Source: Streptomyces sp. MJM8645
GTDB taxonomy: Bacteria; Actinomycetota; Actinomycetes; Streptomycetales; Streptomycetaceae
Length of the DNA: 64,000 bases
Assembly (NCBI RefSeq): GCF_001625365.1
Contig: NZ_LJJF01000001.1
Coordinates: 6,738,501-6,802,500, forward strand
Direction: 5' to 3'
The notes under the pieces are model-generated. The model was given only the letters and a program-made list of their open reading frames with translations. It did no database searches and was not told the origin of the DNA. Shown piece by piece: positions 37,453 to 45,910 of the stretch (position 1 is its first letter; every line of letters begins with the position of its first letter). Made by a program: the position numbers and the translations under genes.

Positions 37453-38584
37453 CGGAGCCTCCGTCCAACCGGGCCTCAGAGCCCCGGCCTCCGCGCAGTC
37501 TGGCGCGGGCTCGCAGCACCAGATCGTCGTCCACCAGCAGGTGCAGTCCGCGTGCCGAGGCGGGGCGTGCCCGGCGGAAGGCCCCCAGATAGTCGTGGTG
37601 GCCTCGGACGCGGTACCGCGGAACGACCCAGCAGGCCTCGTGATAGGGGGGCGTCGTGGGAACCAGCGACGCCTTGCGGCCGAGCAGACCCGGATGAACG
37701 CGGTCCTTGACATCGATCGCCCACACATGGTCGTCAGGGAAGGTCACCCGCAGGTCGTAGGCGTCATAGGCCGGCCACATCTCCACGGTGAGACCCAGGC
37801 TGCGCAACGCATCCTCCAGTCCGACCTCGGCACGGCCAGGCCCTGTCACAAACTGTCGGAGCGGGCGCCGCAGTTGCAGGACCTTCCCGGTCGCGCTGAG
37901 CATCAGCGACCGGCCAGGCGGTGGCGGTCCCTGCTGCCGGCACTCGTCGCGCTCGCACCACCAACCGCCGTCGGTGAGTGGGACGAGTAGGGTCCGGCAG
38001 CGCTCGCAGGGGGTGTAGCGGCCGTCGCGCAGGTAGTGATCGGGTGCAGTCGGGTAAATGGCGCTCAGCAGGGACACCACCGGACACAGGTAGAGATCCC
38101 CGGCGAGCTCGGACCAGTCAGCGGAGGTAAGCACCGGCTGATCGACCAGAACGCGGCGGAACCGGGTGTAGGACTCGGGGGAATCGACGGCGAGGCATGC
38201 CTGGAGCGCAACGGCGATGGTGCGACGGTCGTACTGCCTTGCGGCGCTGTCCTTGCCGCCGTCGACCTTCCACTCCAGGCACAGCTCCGTGGGCATGCCT
38301 GAGTGACGGTCGATCAGGACATCTCCCGAACCGAAGGCCTCCTCGGCTTCTTCGTCGGCAAGTTGTAGGGGCCAGCGGTCCAACGGCCGGGTCCGGCACC
38401 AGCTGATCAACTCGGGCAGCCCGGAAGGGGGCGTGATCCTCCCGCGGAGGCATTCCAACACCACCTGGTCCAGTGCGCGCTGTGCCTCGGGAGGGTACGG
38501 AGGTGGGGGAATCGTCTGTTCGCGTTGTTCGGCGATCTCGATGATGGCCGTCGCAAGGACGTGGAGCAGCGGTACGTTGATCAT
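37445..38584 (-). CDS. pPIWI_RE_Y-type endonuclease with zinc ribbon
   Basis: 379 residues. The C-terminal nuclease core has DLRVTFPDDHVWAIDVKD, i.e. Asp followed by D-V-K on the next strand, the PD-(D/E)XK arrangement. A four-cysteine zinc ribbon lies ahead of it (CERC, then CERDEC). The N-terminal part (LHVLATAIIEIAEQR, then LELCLEWKV-like segments) is helical. The family is the REase partner of pPIWI_RE with presumed DNA or hybrid cleavage. ATG 38584 follows AGGAG by 6 bases and overlaps the upstream nuclease gene (ATGA), and its end overlaps the helicase start, so the operon is tightly coupled. Confidence 0.85.
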   Translation of the reverse strand: MINVPLLHVLATAIIEIAEQREQTIPPPPYPPEAQRALDQVVLECLRGRITPPSGLPELISWCRTRPLDRWPLQLADEEAEEAFGSGDVLIDRHSGMPTELCLEWKVDGGKDSAARQYDRRTIAVALQACLAVDSPESYTRFRRVLVDQPVLTSADWSELAGDLYLCPVVSLLSAIYPTAPDHYLRDGRYTPCERCRTLLVPLTDGGWWCERDECRQQGPPPPGRSLMLSATGKVLQLRRPLRQFVTGPGRAEVGLEDALRSLGLTVEMWPAYDAYDLRVTFPDDHVWAIDVKDRVHPGLLGRKASLVPTTPPYHEACWVVPRYRVRGHHDYLGAFRRARPASARGLHLLVDDDLVLRARARLRGGRGSEARLDGGSDA

Positions 38585-40140
38585 GCTCGACTCCTGGGCT
38601 CCCGTGTCGGTGGAACCGTCTCCCGCGTCGTGTGTCCGGCCAGGTGTTGGGCGCCGGGCCGGCACCAGGAGCGGGCCGGGCAGTCGGCGCAGTGCGGTCC
38701 TGGCGCGGGGGCGAAGAGCGTGTCATGAAGGAGTGGTTCAGCCAGTTCCGCGAGGAGTAGCCGGGCCTCCTCCACGGTCTCGGGACGGCTCGGGTCGAGC
38801 TGTTCCAGGCTGGGGTAGTCCTCGTGCAGCAGCTCCAGTTCGACCCGGGAGCGCCGGGTCGTCTCCGGATCGAATCTCGACGCCAGCATCATGACGGCTA
38901 TGGCCAGTTGTGGATGACGTCGCATCAGTGAGACGCCCTGACCAGGCAGGCGGGAGACGGTCTTGGTCTCGCGCCAGAACCAGCCGCCGTCCCTGGTGTA
39001 GAGCAGATCGGGTGTGGCGATAAGGAGCACGCCGAGGCTCGGTATGTGGACCGCTGACGTGTGCTGAACCAGGATCCTCTCCTCGGGGCCCAGAGCGTCG
39101 AGGGGGCATAGTGTTCGGTGCCAGCTGAGCATCGCGGCGGCCTGGCTTGCGATCCCTCCGGTGAGCCGGTGCCCGCCGGCCTCCCAGTCGTCAGGGTCCG
39201 CAGGGCCAGCGAGGTGGCGACAGCTGCGCCCGGGCCTGGTGCTGTGCTGGTCGTTGAGCCAGGCATCCACGGCTCGGCCTCGGCGTGTCTCCTCGGACTC
39301 CTTCTCCTCCAGGGCACGGAGGTTAAGCTGCCGGTCGAGGTGGTAGCGAGCTGGGCAGGAGCGGTACGTTCGCAGATCCCAGGCGGAGATGTCCCTGCGG
39401 GAATGTTGCAGCGAAGGGGTTCCCGGCCACAGTCCTTCGGCCCGGCGTAGGGAGCCGCACCCTTCAATGGCCTTGCAATCGGTGCAACTCGTCCCTGGCC
39501 GGGTGGTGATGTCGACCTCGGCGCGGGCCAGCAGCGGGGCGGTGTGTGCGGCAAATGCTGCAGCGGCCTCCTGTGTCGACCAGTTCAGTAGGAGTGTCGA
39601 GTCGCCTGCGGCACAGCCGAATTCGTACACCCTGACGCGGTCCGGTCCGCGGAACGCAGAGTCGTCTGGTCGGGTGTAGGGCTGGCCGAATCGGGGACGT
39701 CTGCACGGCACTCCTCGGAAGAGGACGTGGGCGATGGCGGCCTGTTCGGCGATCGACCGATTCTGCTTGGCCTTGCCGTACGAAGGGAGCCACAGCTCAC
39801 GAAGCCGTCCGTCGGCCGACTCGTAGCGCCGTCCCCAGGCCGTGTACTCGCGGACGGCCGCGGTGTCGAGATCGCCCGGGTCGGTGCGGCGTCCCCGGAA
39901 GGCGACCCATTCGAGGTTTCGCAAGGGGTGTGTGGGTGAGACTCCGGCGGCGGAAGTCTGCTGGCTCCGGCGGGCGACGAGGAATCGGGTGATGGCCTGA
40001 GAGGTCCAGTCGAGCAAGGACGGGTGAGCGGGCGGCCCGTACCCGAATGTTCCCTCGCTGGCGAAGAGTTGCTCGACAACGCGTTCAACCGGCTGATCTT
40101 GATGCTCGATCAGGTCGAGTGCTGTCATGAAGGGCGCCAT
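38581..40140 (-). CDS. RecB/Cas4-like Fe-S nuclease, first gene of pPIWI_RE operon
   Basis: About 519 residues if ATG 40140 is used; ATG 40128 or an earlier start remain possible because no strong ribosome site is seen. The C-terminal half is a clear PDDEXK_1 nuclease: IATPDLLYT (Asp378), WFWRETKTV (Glu391, Lys393), HPQLAIAVMML (Q motif), with Cys262 (RSCPARYHL) plus Cys484, 487 and 493 (HCADCPARSWC) as a split 4Fe-4S cluster. The N-terminal half contains WSTQEAAAAFAAH and CTDCKAIEGC and looks like a degenerate second copy of the same fold. It is not part of the classic three-gene pPIWI_RE set, which makes this operon larger than usual. Confidence 0.8.
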   Translation of the reverse strand: MAPFMTALDLIEHQDQPVERVVEQLFASEGTFGYGPPAHPSLLDWTSQAITRFLVARRSQQTSAAGVSPTHPLRNLEWVAFRGRRTDPGDLDTAAVREYTAWGRRYESADGRLRELWLPSYGKAKQNRSIAEQAAIAHVLFRGVPCRRPRFGQPYTRPDDSAFRGPDRVRVYEFGCAAGDSTLLLNWSTQEAAAAFAAHTAPLLARAEVDITTRPGTSCTDCKAIEGCGSLRRAEGLWPGTPSLQHSRRDISAWDLRTYRSCPARYHLDRQLNLRALEEKESEETRRGRAVDAWLNDQHSTRPGRSCRHLAGPADPDDWEAGGHRLTGGIASQAAAMLSWHRTLCPLDALGPEERILVQHTSAVHIPSLGVLLIATPDLLYTRDGGWFWRETKTVSRLPGQGVSLMRRHPQLAIAVMMLASRFDPETTRRSRVELELLHEDYPSLEQLDPSRPETVEEARLLLAELAEPLLHDTLFAPAPGPHCADCPARSWCRPGAQHLAGHTTRETVPPTREPRSRA

Positions 40141-40514
40141 GCCGAAGGTCTGGAGCCCTTTCCGCCGCGGGGGTTGGTGGGAACTCGGTAGGATCAGTGG
40201 TCGGAGCTTGGCAGCCTTGGCTCGTGGGCAGGCGTTGGGCTCCTCCCGTGCGGCTGTGCTGGACAGCCGGAGCAGCCAGCCGTCCCCCGTGAGGCCCGGC
40301 GGCGGAATCGGACGATTCACGGGATCCCTCCGTGGCAGATGGACGCCTTGCGTGGTGAAGGTGCTGCGGCATGACGACCGGAGGAGCATCGCAGAGGTAG
40401 CCGAACGCGGTCAATGCGTCACTGAGCGCCATGGATGCGTACTAAGGTGTGCGCAAGATGCAGGCGGCGTGCCCGAACGATGTGCGCTCGGCACGATTGC
40501 ATGATTGGGGGACC

Positions 40515-42023
40515 GTGGACGACCGCGAACTGCTTCCGGGCGAACGGGTGGGCGGGCGCTACGAGGTGGTCGAGCCGAAGGGCAAGGGGGGCATGGCCCG
40601 GGTCTACCGGGGGATCGACCTGGCCGATGGCGGTGCCGTGGCCCTCAAGTTCATGCGCTCGGACCGGGAGTGCCTCAAGCGGCTCGATCCTGACGAGCGA
40701 GAACGAGAGTGGAAGACCCTCCTTGCCCGCTTCGAGCGGGAGGTCCACCAACTCGGCCGGCTGCGTTTCCCGGGCATCCCCCGACTGCTGGGGCACGGGG
40801 AGCATTGCGGCGAGCGCTACCTCGCGATGGAGTACATCGATGGCCGGACGCTCTATGAGATCCTCAAGCAGCGAAGTCCGTTGCCGCACGCCGCAGCCGC
40901 AGCGGTAGCGGTGCAGGTGATCGACGCCCTCGCGCACGTCCACGCCTTGCCGCTGGTGCACCGGGACATCAAGCCCATGAACATCATGATCGCTCTTTCG
41001 GGCCTGGTCTCCGTGGTCGACCTCGGAATTGCCAAGCCGCTCGGCCTTGGTGTGTCCCAACTGACTGTTCATCAATCAACTCTGGGTAGTCATGGATACA
41101 AGTCCCCTGAGCAGTTGATGGACCGTCAGCCAACTGTGGCGAGCGACATCTACAGTCTCTGCTGTGTCCTCTATCTTCTCTTCGAGGGAACCCCCCCGCA
41201 TGACGGCCAGACCGAGGGTGCCCTACGCGATCAGCACCTGTACGAGCAGCCGAAGCCGTTCGGTTCAGCGGTCCCGGTGGATGTGGCTGAGGTCATTCTG
41301 AGGGGACTGGCCAAGGACTATCAGGACCGGCCTTCGCTCGCCGAGATCCGCGAAGTGATGGCCCGACACCTTCCGGCGCCCGGGGATCCTCCTCCCTCGC
41401 CCCGCCTTGAGTACGACCCGACCATTCCGTTCCGGCTACTGGAGAATCCTGCTCCGACGACCGAGGCGGCCGGGGAGGACCTCGAACAGCAGGAGGACAT
41501 GCCGTGGGTGGGGCCGGCCGATCTCAGGAAGGCGATGGAGGCTGTCCAGGTGCTGCTGGACAGTGGGGATCCGGCAGGCGACGAAGTGGTGGAGCGCATC
41601 GAGGAACTTGCGAGGCTGGCGCTCCTCGGCCAGCAGCAGCTGGGTCTGCGCCGTGCAGTGGTTCGGGACGCGCTCATTCTGGCAGCCGACGGACTGAGGG
41701 CGGAGGCGGGGGCCGGGAGGCATGCCTGCCGGCTGTACGAAGGGATCGCGCGGGACCTCACACACGCCAATGGGCCAGAGGAACGTGCCGCCGCGATCAC
41801 TGCGCGGCTTCGCGCAGCCGAGTGCCGATTGGACCTCGGTGAGAGTGCGCCGACACTTGCCGCCCTCAGGGAGGCCGCTCAGACCACGGCCGAGCTTCCT
41901 CCGGCCTTCCGGGGCGAGCCGGAGTGCGCCCGCGGGGAGCTTGAGGAGAAGTACGTCGCGCGGGCGCAGTCCGCGGAACAAGCGTGGCGGGTGGTCCACG
42001 ACCTGCGTCAGCGCCTCATGTGA
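40515..42023 (+). CDS. Serine/threonine protein kinase, cytosolic
   Basis: About 502 residues. Hanks-type kinase: Gly loop GKGGMARVYRG, VALKFM (ATP-binding Lys), LVHRDIKPMNIMI (catalytic loop), VDLGIAKPLG (DFG-position DLG), and SHGYKSPEQLMDR (activation/APE-like segment). After ~300 residues there is a helical tail (ELARLALLGQQQLGLRRAVVRDAL, ARLRAAECRLDLGESAPTLAALREAAQT) resembling TPR-like repeats. There is no membrane segment or PASTA domain. It is divergent from the pPIWI_RE operon across ~375 bp and is followed by the dead jetD fragment, so a regulatory or sensing link to the pPIWI_RE genes is plausible. GTG 40515 is chosen by family length; GTG 40449 and ATG 40458 are alternatives. Confidence 0.85.
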   Translation: MDDRELLPGERVGGRYEVVEPKGKGGMARVYRGIDLADGGAVALKFMRSDRECLKRLDPDEREREWKTLLARFEREVHQLGRLRFPGIPRLLGHGEHCGERYLAMEYIDGRTLYEILKQRSPLPHAAAAAVAVQVIDALAHVHALPLVHRDIKPMNIMIALSGLVSVVDLGIAKPLGLGVSQLTVHQSTLGSHGYKSPEQLMDRQPTVASDIYSLCCVLYLLFEGTPPHDGQTEGALRDQHLYEQPKPFGSAVPVDVAEVILRGLAKDYQDRPSLAEIREVMARHLPAPGDPPPSPRLEYDPTIPFRLLENPAPTTEAAGEDLEQQEDMPWVGPADLRKAMEAVQVLLDSGDPAGDEVVERIEELARLALLGQQQLGLRRAVVRDALILAADGLRAEAGAGRHACRLYEGIARDLTHANGPEERAAAITARLRAAECRLDLGESAPTLAALREAAQTTAELPPAFRGEPECARGELEEKYVARAQSAEQAWRVVHDLRQRLM

Positions 42024-42141
42024 CGGCCGTTGTGGCGGCGGAACCGCCCAAGTCCACCCCGAGTCCGAGCGAGCCGCGCCACGATGCGAGGAGCGGGCCA
42101 ACGGCCTCTCGGCGGCTCTCCCGACTGGGACCCGGGGCCCG

Positions 42142-42610
42142 CTGACGGTCCTTGCCCAACTGAGTACACCCAGTGACTGCACCGGTCCCGCAGGACCGGT
42201 GCACATCACCGAGAATCCCAGCGTGCTCGGGCCGGCCCTGCGTGCTTCGGCCGCACTGCCCACCGCTGGTCTGCACCTCCGGCTGGCCCAACACCGCCGT
42301 GATCTACCCGCTGCGCCGACTCGCCGAAGACGGCGCTTCCCTGCGCTAACACGGTGACTTCGATGGCGATGGCATCCGCATCGCAGCCCATGTGATGGCC
42401 AAGGCCGGTGCCGCTCCCCGGCGGATGGCAGCCGACGACTACCGGGCCGCCGCGCCCCTGGTCCCCTCGGGCCCCTATCCCGGGCGCCTGACGCCCGCCC
42501 CGTGGGACCGGGAGCTCGTCGACTCCATGGCCGACCTGCGCACCGCAGTGGTCGAGGAGGTGGTCGCAGATTTCCTCCTCGATGACTTGGCAGACCACCG
42601 AAACGAATAG
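42142..42610 (+). pseudogene. jetD 3' fragment, inactivated
   Basis: About 470 bases align with the last third of the intact jetD (24140-24607): VHITENPSV, the Toprim segment GDFDGDG, MAADDYRAA, DSMADLRTAVVEEVVADFLLDDLADH and a stop. The frame is broken near 42235, and a TAA replaces the Tyr codon before HGDFDGDG. Nothing of jetA-C precedes it. It must descend from a second Wadjet operon whose left part was removed. The GH1 repeat arm follows in the same register as at 24606. 42024-42141 holds no gene. Confidence 0.88.
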
Positions 42611-42732
42611 AATGACAGCCTGTTCGACGGGTTGAGGGCTACCACCAGCGCTTCGGCCTCATCCACGTCGACTTCGAGACGCAGAAGCGCACCCCGAAGG
42701 CCTCCTACGCCTGGTACCACGATCTGATTGCA
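42609..42732 (+). repeat. GH1 3'-end repeat, copy 5, with attachment-like arm
   Basis: The arm agaatgacagcctgttcgac begins in the stop codon of the jetD fragment; from 42639 the GH1 3' end follows (YHQRFGLIHVDFETQKRTPKASYAWYHDLIA). The copy ends without a stop codon of GH1 type. It marks the right edge of the pPIWI_RE module. Confidence 0.87.
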
Positions 42733-42854
42733 AGTCATCATGCGAAATTTGGACGTTAGTTGCGAGCTGGGCGAGGGGTGCGAGTCAGGATCGCGACTGG
42801 GAAGGAAGCGACTGGCGAAATGCGAACCCGTAGCCGAGTGCCCCGCGCTCGGCG

Positions 42855-42901
42855 GTGATGACAGGGTGTCCGATAGGTCGGACGGTCTTCGCCAGCGGTT
42901 C
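42855..42901. repeat. Short dispersed repeat, unit B
   Basis: Begins gtgatgacagggtgtccgat and resembles unit A at 5221-5265, at the same ~120-bp distance from a GH1 repeat. The remainder of 42733-43088 shows no supported gene. Confidence 0.45.
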
Positions 42902-43088
42902 GGCCGGGGGCCGCCGCGGCCCCGGCCCGTCGATCGCGCCCGTCCCGGCTCCGAGTATCGTCTGATCCTTGACGGCAATGGGAACTCCGCCCGCCTCCAG
43001 GCGCCGTCACTTGTCCTCACCACCCGTGCCATCGGGTGACTATGAACGGTGAGGATGCCGGTCGACCGACACACCAGGGAGGGCCCTG

Positions 43089-43580
43089 ATGGCGGACAGC
43101 GAGCACGAGGACGGCGATGCGAACCCCTCGGAACTGCCGGCGCTGCGACTGAAGCTCTACGTCGAGTCGCTCCAGGTCCTGATGCCCGAGCGGCAGTTCA
43201 AGCTTCTGATGGACGTCCTGCGCGGCTATGCCGAGCTCGGCGGTGGGCGGATCGCGGTGAAGCTGGACGACGAGGAGCGGGAGCTGTTCACACCTGCGGT
43301 GCAGCGCGAACTGCTCGTTCTCCTCGGCCTGATCGGTGCCCTGACACCCGGACACGAGGACCGCGCCGACCGTGTGGTGGCCGACCTCGGCGACGGGGAG
43401 TGGGCCAAGGAGGTCATGTCGCTCGTACCGCTGGAGGTCGCCTCCGACCCGGCCCGACTGCGGGAAATGCGCGACCGGCTTGACGCCGCTGAGGGCCGGC
43501 GGGCGAGCGACCGCGCGACGGTCGAGGGAATCGCAGAGGCGAGCGGGATGGCGGGGACAGAAGAGACCGGGCCCTCCTGA
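43089..43580 (+). CDS. Small charged protein, function unknown
   Basis: 163 residues. ATG 43089 has GGAGGG at a good distance. The sequence is acidic and helical (LRLKLYVESLQVLMPERQFKLLMDVLRGYAELGGG, then AVQRELLVLLGLIGALTPG), with no membrane or metal motif. I do not recognise the family. It is the first gene after the pPIWI_RE island and stands alone; ~200 bases after it (43581-43776) show no gene. Confidence 0.6.
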   Translation: MADSEHEDGDANPSELPALRLKLYVESLQVLMPERQFKLLMDVLRGYAELGGGRIAVKLDDEERELFTPAVQRELLVLLGLIGALTPGHEDRADRVVADLGDGEWAKEVMSLVPLEVASDPARLREMRDRLDAAEGRRASDRATVEGIAEASGMAGTEETGPS

Positions 43581-43776
43581 CTCTCGACGTCAGCGCGGTC
43601 GGCCGCATGATCCGTCCGCGTGTACCGCGGCCCGAACACCTGCTCAGAACGAGCCAGTAGTGCCAGCGATACCCCAGGATTCCGAAGCAATCGCGAGCAC
43701 GGGGGTTCGTGGCCCCGCGACCTACGACCTCGTGATCAGTCGCTGAATGGCGGGCTCGTCGTCGACCGCGCCGGTC

Positions 43777-44058
43777 TCACGCTGAAGTCTTGACCTCGGC
43801 CACGCTGAACCACCCTGGCCGCACCTCGACCAGCGGTGGCTTCAGCGATTCCGCTGCGGACCGCAGGTCCTGCTCCGTGGGGTCGTGAGGCGCGGGCAAA
43901 CTCCGGCCATAGCGGCGCAGCCGCCAGAAATCGAAGATCTCCCTGCCGTCGGCTGCGAAGTCCACGTCGATCTCGGTGCCGTTGTCGCTGATGAAGAGGC
44001 AGCCTGCTCCGTGGACCTGGTAGGAGTAGGTGCCGATTTCGCCGCGCGCGGCGATGCG
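43777..44058 (-). pseudogene. 5'-truncated DUF6896-like protein
   Basis: Minus-strand frame reading YSYQVHGAGCLFISDNGTEI, then DVDFAADGREIFDFWRLRRYGRS to a stop at 43777. The YxxHGxGC and VDF...FDFWRL pattern resembles DUF6896 proteins. No start codon lies between the upstream stop, which is the stop of the CGNR gene in the same frame, and the conserved part, so the N-terminus is missing. It seems to have been fused or pushed against the CGNR gene by a deletion. Confidence 0.55.
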
Positions 44059-44661
44059 CTACCGGGGGCCGTCGGCGGGTGTCTGTTGCCTGGCCCGGTA
44101 GGCGCGTTTTTTGACGAGGGCGCCGCAGGTCTTCATCGAGCACCAGCGGCGGGCGCCCGCGCGGGAGGTGTCGACGAAGGGGGCGCCGCAGTCGGGGTTC
44201 CCGCAGATGCGGACGCGGGTGCGGTGCTCCGATGCGCAGAGGGCGATCAGATCCCGGGCGACCATCGAGAGCACTGCCGCGAGTGCGTCGCCGTGCCAGC
44301 GCACGGTGGTCGCGTCGGGGGCGAGTTCGGGTGTCGAGGGGGGCTCGGCGGCGGCGCGGTTGACGAGCGCGATGTCCTCGGGCGAGGGCGGCGTGGCGTC
44401 CGCCAGGGCGCGGCCGGTCCGCTGGATCGCCTCACGCAGTTGCCTGGCGCGGCCGAGGTCGGCCTCGGTGCAGGGCGGCGGCGCTGTCGTGCAGTCGCTT
44501 TCGACGGCCCAGCGGCTCAAGTCCTCGGGCCGGGCGAGCCGTTCGAAGGGCGTGTCCGCGCCGCGGTCGGCCAGGGTGCCGGCGAAGGCGAAGCACAGCC
44601 GCGCGTCGTCGAAGCGGAAGTCGGCCTTGGCGCGCTGGCGCCCCTCGCGGCTGTCGTCCAT
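44059..44661 (-). CDS. CGNR zinc-finger transcriptional regulator (ABATE domain)
   Basis: 200 residues from ATG 44661. The N-terminal ABATE-type ligand-binding domain has FRFDDARLCFAFAGTLADRG and LGRARQLREAIQ. The C-terminal zinc finger has ICGNPDCGAPFVD, then RRWCSMKTCGALVKKRAYR, i.e. the C-x4-C...C-x4-C finger with the CGNR box here as CGAL. It is divergent from the dehydrogenase-esterase pair, with a palindrome between them, so it most likely represses or activates that pair and itself. Confidence 0.85.
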   Translation of the reverse strand: MDDSREGRQRAKADFRFDDARLCFAFAGTLADRGADTPFERLARPEDLSRWAVESDCTTAPPPCTEADLGRARQLREAIQRTGRALADATPPSPEDIALVNRAAAEPPSTPELAPDATTVRWHGDALAAVLSMVARDLIALCASEHRTRVRICGNPDCGAPFVDTSRAGARRWCSMKTCGALVKKRAYRARQQTPADGPR

Positions 44662-44679
44662 GTCCACCACTTTATGCGG

Positions 44680-44739
44680 TTGACATGGTTCCGGGCAAGC
44701 GGCTAGCTTCAAAGTCCACCACTTAAACCAGTGGACTTT
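44680..44739 (+). promoter_or_regulatory. Promoter and palindromic operator before dehydrogenase operon
   Basis: TTGACA (44680-44685) and TAGCTT (44704-44709) are 18 bases apart. Just downstream is a perfect 9-bp inverted repeat, AAAGTCCAC (44711-44719) and GTGGACTTT (44731-44739). A related half site, GTCCACCACTTTA, lies at 44662-44674 beside the start of the CGNR gene. The layout suggests that CGNR protein binding at the start site shuts off both genes. Confidence 0.65.
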
Positions 44740-44789
44740 AGACGGTTGCTCCCTGCTCCCGTCGACTCCCAGCACGAGGAGGCCGCGCC

Positions 44790-45857
44790 ATGCGCGCCGC
44801 AGTCATCGAGGAACTCCACAAGCCGCTCGTCATCCGCGAGGTGCCCGATCCCTCCTGCCCGCCGGACGGCGCGATCGTGCGCGTCGGGGCGAACGGGATC
44901 TGCCGGACCGACTGGGCCCTGTGGGCCGGGGAGTTCTGGACGGGCGGGCCGCGTGTCGAGGCCCCGTTCGTCCTCGGCCACGAGTTCGCCGGCACCGTCG
45001 TGGAGGTCGGCCGCGAGGTGCGGGGGTGGAAGGAGGGCGACCGCGTCATCTTCCCGATGAACCCCGGCGAGGGCGCGTGCGAGATGTGCCGCAGCGGCAA
45101 TCAGCACGTCTGCGAGCACGTGGACTCGCTCGTGCCCGGGGTGTCCTACTGGGGCGCCTTCGCCGAGTACGTCATGGTCCGCTTCGCCGACGTCAACCTG
45201 GTCGAAGTGCCGGAGGGCGTCGACTTCGTGGACGTCGCCGCGCTGGCCTGCCGCTACATGACCGCCTTCCACGGCGTCGTCGACCAGGCGAAGGTCCGCG
45301 GCGGCGAATGGGTCGCGGTGTACGGCGCCGGGGGCGGCATGGGGCTGTCGACGGTCGAGATCGCCGCGGCGACGGGCGCCAACGTCATCGCGATCGACAT
45401 CACGGACGACAAGCTGGGCGCCGCCCGCGCGCTCGGCGCCGTCCACACCGTCAACGCGGCGACCGATGACCCCGCCGAAGCGGTGAAGACCCTCACCGGC
45501 GGCGGTGCGCACGTGTCGGTCGACGCCGTGGGCATCGCCGCCGCCTGCCGCAACTCCGTCCTCTCCCTGCGCACTCGCGGCCGCCACCTGCAGCTCGGAC
45601 ACACCACCGCTGCGGAACAGGGGGACGTCGCGCTGCCGGTCGACGTCATGATGGTCAAGGAGCTGGAGTTCCTGAGCGCCTTCGGCATGCAGGGCCAGCG
45701 CTTCGGCACGATGCTGAACATGATCGCCGCCGGCCGCCTCGACCCCGGCCGCATCGTCTCGCGCACCGTCGGCCTCCACGAGGCGAGCGAGGTCCTGGAG
45801 TCCCTGGAGACGTACGGACCCACCGGCGTGGTCGTCATCGACTCGTTCCGCCCCTGA
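44790..45857 (+). CDS. Zinc-dependent alcohol dehydrogenase (MDR family)
   Basis: 355 residues. Oxidises an alcohol or reduces a carbonyl with NAD(P). The catalytic zinc site includes Cys38 in GICRTDW and the GHEF motif. The Rossmann motif is YGAGGGMGLSTVEIA, followed by VIAIDITDDKLGAARALGA. The structural zinc loop (GACEMCRSGNQHVC) has three cysteines instead of four, so that zinc may be absent. It is the first gene of an operon with the esterase 53 bases downstream and is likely controlled by the divergent CGNR regulator. Substrate unknown. Confidence 0.88.
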   Translation: MRAAVIEELHKPLVIREVPDPSCPPDGAIVRVGANGICRTDWALWAGEFWTGGPRVEAPFVLGHEFAGTVVEVGREVRGWKEGDRVIFPMNPGEGACEMCRSGNQHVCEHVDSLVPGVSYWGAFAEYVMVRFADVNLVEVPEGVDFVDVAALACRYMTAFHGVVDQAKVRGGEWVAVYGAGGGMGLSTVEIAAATGANVIAIDITDDKLGAARALGAVHTVNAATDDPAEAVKTLTGGGAHVSVDAVGIAAACRNSVLSLRTRGRHLQLGHTTAAEQGDVALPVDVMMVKELEFLSAFGMQGQRFGTMLNMIAAGRLDPGRIVSRTVGLHEASEVLESLETYGPTGVVVIDSFRP

Positions 45858-45910
45858 AGCGGCTCCCCCCGGCCCCCTCGAAACACCTCCCCCCGAAAGC
45901 AGGAACGGCC

